Assembly: GCA_944989445.1 (NCBI GenBank)
Contig: CALYLW010000163.1
Span: 281,501 to 345,500 of the forward strand
Reading direction: 5' to 3'
DNA length: 64,000 nucleotides
Source: Ampullaceana balthica
Lineage: Eukaryota; Mollusca; Gastropoda; Lymnaeidae
The notes beneath the pieces were generated by a model. The model was not told where the DNA came from. It saw only the letters and a program-made list of their open reading frames with translations, and made no database searches. Position numbers and translations under genes: made by a program. Shown here piece after piece: positions 38,701 to 47,700 of the stretch (positions are counted from its first letter, which is position 1; every line of letters begins with the position of its first letter).

Positions 38701-41700
38701 TGAGCTCTCTTATCCCCTCCATAGGCACAGTTCTAAATCTATGTATATAAATACAGCCCATCGCTCCTGCCACACAGGAACTTGGTTAATTGATTAACAA
38801 AGGGAGACTATCTCCCATGCCATACAGGTCTGACTTCCTACTTCTTGACTACTCGTACATTATTATCTTAATTCTCAAAGAACCAACCTTCGACCTACTA
38901 CTGGTCATAACACCTCACATAATTAGTATCCAACAATTGACCATTTTTACGCTAGATTGTTTTCTATTTCCAACTGACTCTACTGGTACCTCATATAAAT
39001 TCCTTAAGATATTTATTCCAGGATTACCTCCAGCATGAGATAATGTTATAGGGATAACTACTTATCCAAACTATAAACATTTCAGCCTGATTGTATTTAA
39101 CCCATTACAATCAATTATATAACAATCATGTGCATATAGTAGTCGTAATCAACATAATTCATCATAATACTCATAATCATGAACAAAATCATTATCATCA
39201 TATCTCATAATTTCATAAATATATATATATATATAAATAATTACATCTCCTTATAATGAAATTTTGCCCGAGGTCACCCGGAGCCAAAAATTATAATAAA
39301 AAACATCAGCACGAAAATACAACCATCTCATATTTATTTACAACCATCCGTAAGTACTAACTAACATAAGTACATAATCGCTATGAAACCTTACAATCAT
39401 GTTCATATAATAATAATACTGGCCCGAGGTGACTCAGACCTCAATTTCTATCCAAATTAGTCCCCCTCTATCCCCTGGTCGCCGTAACTCGACCGAATTT
39501 TGATGTAAATACCTAACCAATCAGCTGCCATATCTGCTTATTGCCGAGATAAAAAATCTGCAATAATGTTATCTTCACCTTTAATGTATTCAACGTTGAA
39601 ATCGTATTCCTGTAACATCAAAGACCACCTGGAAACTCTTGAATTTTCAAATTTAGTCGTATTCAAATATTTTAACGCTTGGTGGTCACACTGGAGCGTA
39701 AATCTTGCACCCATTAAATAGTAGGATAATTTCTGAATTCCCCATATTATTGCCAAGCATTCCCTCTCTATTGTTGAGTTTCTAGTTTCCCTGTCAACCA
39801 GTTTACGACTAATATATTTAACCGGGTGGAGCATATTGTCTCTCTTCTGCATCAAACATGCCCCCAATCCCTTCGTTGACGCATCTGTACGAACTATAAA
39901 AGGTTCCTTAATGTCGGGCAGAACCAAAATGGGGTTATTTGTTAAATAGTTTTGGATTGTATCCAATGCTTGTTGGCATTCCTTAGTCCAACATATATTA
40001 TTAGGTTTACCTTTCTTTGTAAGGTCCGTCAATGGGGCTGTTATCGTTGAAAAATTAGGTATAAATTTATTGTAATACGCTATTAGGCCAACTAGTCCCC
40101 TTACTTGTCTCTTATTTTTGGGTCGTTCTATTTCCAACACTTTGTTTATATTGTTCATGTCTGGTTTTAAGATGCCTGCTCCAATTCTATGTCCCAGAAA
40201 TTCGATTGATTCTTTACCTATTTCTAACTTAGATGGTTTAATGGTGAACCCTGCCTTTTTCAAAATCTCTAAAACCTCTCGAGTAACTCGTATATGTGAC
40301 TCCCAGTCTTCTGTGTATAAACAGATATCGTCAAAATAAGTAACTACCTCTTTTACTCCTTTGAATAATTTCTTAACAATTTTATTGAACGTTGCCGGTG
40401 CGGTTGCCAATCCGAATGGCATAAAGTTATATTGATATGCCCCGTCTGGGCCTTGAAAAGCTGTGTATTCTTTGCTTTTCTCCTCAAGAGGTATTTGCCA
40501 ATATCCCTTTGTTAAGTCTAGTTTCGTAAAGTATTTGGCTTTATTCATGTGTTCTAGAAGTTTATCCTGGTTAGGTATAACTTCTGCTACTTTTTTTGTA
40601 ATTGCGTTCAATTTTCTATAATCCACGCAAGTCCGAATCGATCCATCTTTTTTCTTAATTAAAACTAAGGGAGAGCAATATGGTGACTGTGATTCCTCGA
40701 TTATACCTAGTTCTAACATCATACTAATCTCTTCTTTTAGACTTTGAATCATATGTATAGGTATTGCATAAGGTTTTACGTTAATGGGCTTAGAGTCTAA
40801 TAATTCTATTTTGTGCGTACCCGCCGATGTTTTCCCTGGGATATCTGAAATGATTTCTTTGTACTCTTGCACCATATCGTCAACTTGTCTTTTCTGTTTC
40901 TCCGTTAGTTCCTTATTAATGTCAATGCCTGAATTAACCTTGACGTTGATTAACGGAATTTGCTTAATGTCTTCACTATTTACATCTTCCTCTTCTTCTT
41001 CGGCTATCACTGTGGCACTGGCACCATTAATTGTCTTTTCATTTTTCTCTGCTGCCGATAAGTTCGCATCTGTGTTATCCATGTTATTTTCGACAAATTT
41101 TGTTAATCTGTTGAGGTGATAAACTATACGCTTATGTCCCTTCGCAATCTCTACATTAAATTTCGATAATTTTCTCGTGACGGTGAATGGACCTTCTGAA
41201 TACAGAGCGAGTTTATTTCGTTTTTTAGGTTTCAACACGAGCACTTTGTCACCAATTTGTATCTTTCTCTCTAGCCCTTTGATCATAATATTGTTTATAT
41301 TTATTTGCCTTTCCTTTCGTGATTGCCTCTGTTTTATATAACCCTGATTTTATTCTGTTTTTGAGGTCTATTATATATTCATATGTTGTTTTACCTTCCT
41401 CTGTCGTATTTTCATTTGTTAGTATTTTCCTTAAAATTGACATTGGTCCTCTCACTTTCCGCCCGAAGAGGAGTTCATAAGGAGACATTGCCGTTGTCTC
41501 GTTCGGAACTTCCCGATATGCAAACAAAATTGCCGGCAAAAATCTATCCCAATTGTTGGGTTCCTCATCTGCCACTTTTCTTAACATGCTTTTTAAGGTG
41601 CCATTTAATCTTTCCACCATCCCGTTAGACTGTGGGTGGTAAATAGAAGAGTGACTGGATTTTATGTTAAACAATTCACACACCTGTTTGTACATATCGG

Positions 41701-44700
41701 AGGAGAACTGGGGCCCGTTATCTGACAAGATCTCTTCCGGGAATCCCATTCTAGAGAATATTGTTAATAGGGCCTCATAAACGTCTTGTGTTGTTATATT
41801 TTTTAGTGCAATAGCTTCAGGCCAACGAGTAGCCATATCTACCAACGTAAGGATATATCTATTCTTATTATCACTTAATTGTAATGGCCCTACGATATCA
41901 ATAGCAACCTTCTGAAATGGTGTTCCGATCACTTCCATTTGACCTAACTCTATGGGTTTTATGCTCCCCGGTGGACGTGCTTTTTGGCAAATAGGGCAAG
42001 ACTTAATGAATTCCTTGATATCTATGCTCATACGTGGCCAGAAATACTGAGAAAAAATTCTGTATTTGGTTCTTCTGACTGACATGTGTCCGGCTAATGC
42101 TGTTGTATGAGCCGTTTCTAAGACTAATCGTCGGTATGGTTTCGGAATCACCAATTTTTTTTCAACACTGTTATCTATTTTAGAAATAAATATCCTGTAT
42201 AGTATATTATTGTTTATTTCAAACGTTATTATTCCTTGTTTGGTGTTTTCCACCCTCTGACTTTTAGCTTTTTGCCATAGTTTATTTAATCCACCATCCT
42301 TTGCCTGCTCCTCAGCTAAATTGATGTGTTCAAATATTTTTGGAATTGTACTAATCACAGTTTTCATTTGTGGTCCTCCCCCTTTATCTCGTTTATTCTG
42401 GGCCCTGGTAACTACGTTACCGTGATGGAATGGTGTGTCCTCGTCTGATCTAACATTTCCTAAAATCACATCTGTTACCGGATCTTCAAAAAGGGCGGAC
42501 AAAAATCTACCGCAGAGGTAAGGGGTTTTAATGTCTACTATAGCAGTTTCAAACGTTTTTATTGTCCCATCGATAAGTTTAACTGTAAAGGTCTGATCAG
42601 TCATGTATTTTTTTGGTATTAAACTCTTTCTGCACCCTACGATTGTACAGCCGGTGTCTCTAAGAAGAGAAGCTTCCTTCCCTAACAACAAGCATTTTTC
42701 GACATTTAACCTACCCGTGGACTTTCTAAAAATATCGCTCATACTTCCCCCCCCATTGTGTATTGCGAAACTGCCCCCTTTTTCTAGGTTTATACCCCTG
42801 CCACTGTATAGTACGGCCCTGTTTGCAATCTTTGCTTAGTCACCTATCCTGGCTGTACCATGGATACTTATTTCCATAGCTATATTTCTGGTCTGAGCTT
42901 TTATACTGATTTCCCTTCGCATTTGCAGGCATCCTATTATTGGCCCATTTCTGTCGACAGTTGGCCATTATGTGACCCCTCTGACCACAGTTAAAGCATG
43001 TACCCATTACTCGGCCCTCCGTCGAGCGACTTCTAGACTTGCCTCCATATTCACCCCTATATTCCGCCACACCCCCTACCAGTGGCTGTGTATTGACTTT
43101 CCGACTTAATTGTCCTTGTCCTGCCGACTTTATATGGTCAATTTGTGTCAGTACGTCCTCACATTTGGGGGCATTATTCATTAGGATGCATTTAATAGCC
43201 TCTTCATTCATGTTCAATAATAACTTGTTTCTACATAATAAATCCCTCAACCCCTCAAATGTTCTCTCTGTTTTTGTACTGGCCACCCAATTGTCTAAAC
43301 TTCTAACCAATTTTGAGTGAAATAATCTAAAATTATTACTCTCCGGTGCTAGACTATTCCACGCTTCCCTGTACTTCTCCCCATTAAATCCTGCATGTTG
43401 CAAAAGGAGTCGCTTGACAGTGTCATAATCATGCAGTTTTGTCCTAACGTCTTCCGTCATTAAGAATGATTGTAACTCAACCGTTAGCCTTACTTGTAGC
43501 TCTATCAGCCATTGACTTTTTGGCACTTTCGCCCGAGCCACTACATGTTCGAATGTCGCCACATATTCGTCGAGTTCTTGGGACCCGTCGAATTTTTGCA
43601 AATTTTTTAATATTTGTCCAAGGTCTTTGTTTTCTCTCGAGTGGCCTGTCATGTCCAGTTCAGTTACGTCTTTCCTTTTAATTTCTGCCAATTTCAATTC
43701 GTGCTCCCTTTCTTTCTGTCTCTGTTTCTCGTCATACTCTCTCTGTTCCTTTACCTTTTGTTCGTCTTTCTGTCTCTGTCTGTCGTCATAATCTCTCTGT
43801 TCCCTTAACCTTTCCTGTGTTTGAAAATCTTTCCATTGCTCTCTCACATATCCGTCTAGTTCCTCCCCTCTGAGTGCGAGTTTTTCCCCTTGTTTTTTAA
43901 ACGACTCTAATTTCTCGTCCATGTTTATACCCTTACTACTGCTTCCCTTATTGTCCGTTTATATCTGACAGGTATGCTATATCTATATATATTATCTAAC
44001 AGATCAATCTTGTTATAGCACACTTCCCCAATTTAACACTATTTTATAAGTAATTAAGTACGTACTTACTGTGGGTTATATTTCAGACATAATATCCATA
44101 TACAATGAAAGTCCCATTACACAATAATTATCCATTCGTAAGAAGTTCACAAAGTCACACTTTTTGCAGTTTCCTTGTCACTTAGTAATGTTTTTCTCCA
44201 CCTTGAATATCTTCTCGAACTTGTCCCGATTTGAACTGTGGTGCTGTGGGTCGTCTCGGCTCCTCAGGGTCCCACTGTAGCTGGGGCGGGATGGTTGGTT
44301 CTGCAACTTGACCTCCCGGTACAGTTTGTAATCGTCTTCTCTCGTAGTTGGCACCGTCTGGTTCCGACGTCGTTGTTTTGCTGGTTCTGGTTCGAGGTAT
44401 CTCTTGTAGTTGGTCTTCTGGCTGGTAATGTTCCGTACTGGGACTTGCTAGGCCTCGTCTATCAGAAAATCCGCTGATACGTTGATCGTTGCCCTGTCTG
44501 CCCGTGTTCGTCGCTGGTTGATCGTCGTTGTGCTGTTGTAAGACGTATGCCCTACGATGGATACAGTAGTCTGTATCAGAGGCGCTGTACTGAAAAGTAC
44601 AGGCGCACATACCGCTGTGCTGATGTGGTTCCGTCCCATCTCTCGTAGTGTTTGGCGGTGCTAGGCAATCCAGAGACAATTCGGGCCCCCATGTTAAGTC

Positions 44701-47700
44701 TCTATGTTAGGTGGATTGTACCTTGCTCTCCGCTACACACAACATACACAAGAGATGACACAAGTCTGTGTAACGATGCAATGTTTATTCTACTATAAAC
44801 AACTGTACAACTGGCTGTCTTGCCTTGACATAAAATACATCTATATATAACGGCTGTATGCTCAAGCATGCCCTCGGTCCGACCCGACCGCTTCTGGGCG
44901 ACGTTAAACTCAACTCTGTTTTACTGCAACCCTGCAGCTCCCCGGTCTATCCTGACCGGTCTGACCGCACAACACTGTGCGAAGTACACAACTCTCTGCA
45001 ACACCCCGCACTCGTCTCGACTACTCTCTTATATACCCCCCAACTGGTCTCAACTGACCCTGGCGTGTCCTCTGGTCATGTCCCTGACATATCCCGTGTG
45101 ACCAGAAGTTCACTCAGACATCACTAGACATTATTCCCGTGATAGGAGTTCATACCCGTCAACAACGCCTTGACCCGACTCCACACACTGGCTCACAACA
45201 ATCTCACAACAATCTCACAACAATCATTCGCAGTGATTCTCATACCCTGACATATACCCAGTTACCGAATTCTACGTATTTGGTTCAGCATGTGAAAAAC
45301 TTTAAGGAAGTACTAAAAATAACTAACCAATCGGCATGTAACCTAAATAAAAGTCATTGCAAATGGCTGCCTCCATGTTTTGAATTTTATTTGTGTGTGT
45401 TTATGTGAAATGTTTTTGAAAATTCAGTGTAAAGCGAGTGTCTGATGAAAAAGCACTTGACAGGAAAGTGGGACTAGGTTTATGTGTTTTATTCTTTTGA
45501 TTTTTTGAGTATGTAAGTCATAATTCTATCAAGAATACGTTTCTAGGTCAAGTAACACGCTATGTTTGAGCTAATCATAGTCGTGCTGTGTGTATAACAT
45601 GTGTAGTGTGTATAGAAAAACATTCCAGATAGAAAAACCAAAATCCTAAAATTTCTTATATAGACAATCCATGTGTTGTTATTCTGCCAAGTGGATCAGC
45701 GCACATAGGTACAAATTTGGCACTAAATAAAAGATAAACCTATTTTCTACAATTTCTCAAAGTTTCATTCTATTCCAAGCACTTCTTTGCATGGAAGTAT
45801 CAATTTTATACAGTATGTTCGTTTTTTTCTCTTTAATGCCAGGGAATCCAGGCATAAGGGTAGAGTTAGGCTGGGGGCTTCAGGTAGGGTTAAAACTGAC
45901 TGATCCATTTTTTAAACACAGTAGCTATGTGTAGTAGTGCAGACACAGTTTGCATACAGTAAACCACACTTACAGCTATGGTTAGTAAAATTAATTATTC
46001 AACAAGCCATGGATTAAATTTTGATTCTAGGTTTTTGTCTGGTTAAACATTCTGAACAATATTTTTTGTTTTTAAATGACTGTTACAACTTTTAAAACCA
46101 GGTCAGCAAATTTTACTCTTTTGTATAAAAAATGGGTAGAGGAACATGAAAACTCAGCCATAAATTAAAAGAAATGGCTTTTTAACAAATTTAATAAAAT
46201 GTTCTGACTAACCGTTCTCTGTCATCCCAGTCTGCTGGTTTCTTATCAAATGGATCTTCAATTTCTTTGGGTGGGTTAACTGGTGGACTAAAATGGCATA
46301 ATATAAACCAAACATCAATAATGTCAGACCATTTTTTTTTAAATTAATAAATAAGTATTTAAATTTAAGGAAAATGAATAATAATAATTAAAGTGCAGAA
46401 ATTAAATCACTAGCTCAACTTTCACATTTATTGTTTGTGCACAAGTAACAATAAGTCTTGCAAGGGAAATAAAATGTAAATATATGATGTACAATGAACA
46501 AAAAATGTTTCATTACTTATACAGCATTATACAAATGTAAGATGTTAACTCATTATGTCACTGGAGACCCTGTCTAGATCAATTATGATGAGAGTAACAG
46601 TCATTTTATTTTAAAGAATAAGAATTAATTATAAGATAATAAGCATATGATTACCTGAAGTTAGTTAGAAGATCACCTGAGGCGACAAGTCCATTGTCTA
46701 CCTTGATTTCGTATGTGTTGTCTGGGTTTACAACTTAAATAAACCAAACATAAAAAATAAGACGCTGAGATTGTGAAAAAAATATTAAAGCTTCAACTGC
46801 ACTGCTACAAAAAAGTGGAAAAAATAATAAAAAATAGTTTGCCATCATTTAAATTTTGGTTTCGTCTTAAAAGCGCGGAGGATGCACCATCACAAGCAAA
46901 AACATGATCCACTAGCTTTGTATATTTTTTTATATACAGTTTATGTTTAAATCATACTTAAAGTATACAGGTGGGTCTTTCTATCTGTAAAGAAATTGTC
47001 CAACTTGGCTGTTGGCTTCTCTGCATGTTTTTCCTGAAGACAAAATGTACCAAGAAATTTAAAAGCAGAAATAACAAAATATTATAATTTGTGAATTAGT
47101 CATTAATACATTTTTTTTAAAAAGTTTAATTAAAAGAAAAAATTAAGTAATTTTCACATATACTTTTTTAAAATGCATCTTCACATATAATTACCTCATA
47201 CTGTCCAGTTTTGGGATTCTTGTGACGGAATATAAAATGGAGCTGAAATAAATTGCAACTTATTCAATAATTCATATTCAGTAATATTTTACACGCTTTT
47301 ATTTAAGTCACATTGTTTGTATGTTGTATCCATCCATCCATCCTTCCATCCATCCATCCATCCTTCCTTCAAAACTTGAAACGTAAAATTATACCACTTC
47401 TGATGGTCCTAGAGATCTAAAATTTTTACCACAGATAGATCTTGGATGACAATGCATTGTATCAAAATTTCAGATCGATCGAATGTACGGTATTGAAATT
47501 ATTGCATTTTTAGTTTATCTATTGTCTATATATAAGCATCGGTACCCGTCTGCTTTGTTGACATCCATGAGTTCACCATGTGAACACTTCACCGTGGAAT
47601 AAAACGTTGGGCAGGCGCTTATGAGGTGTTTGGTATACAAAAAATAGTGGTAAAAAAGATGTGTGGGCTTCAGACGTGAATTTTAAAGAGTTTTTATTAT

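Larger units (their letters stand above)
37642..45252 (-). mobile_element. Young LTR retrotransposon with gag-PR-INT-RT-RH order
   Basis: A complete 7.6-kb element lies in the calnexin intron between exons 46213 and 37374, in the same orientation as the gene. LTRs at 37642-38201 and 44692-45252 differ at only about three positions. The target duplication TATAC is perfect (37637-37641 and 45253-45257). Frames on the minus strand: gag 43922-42840, protease plus integrase 42742-41249, and integrase end plus RT plus RNase H 41286-39538. Integrase before RT is like Ty1/copia but the RT, RNase H and integrase wording is Ty3/gypsy type. Gmr1-like gypsy elements are the known group with this arrangement. 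Confidence 0.95.
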
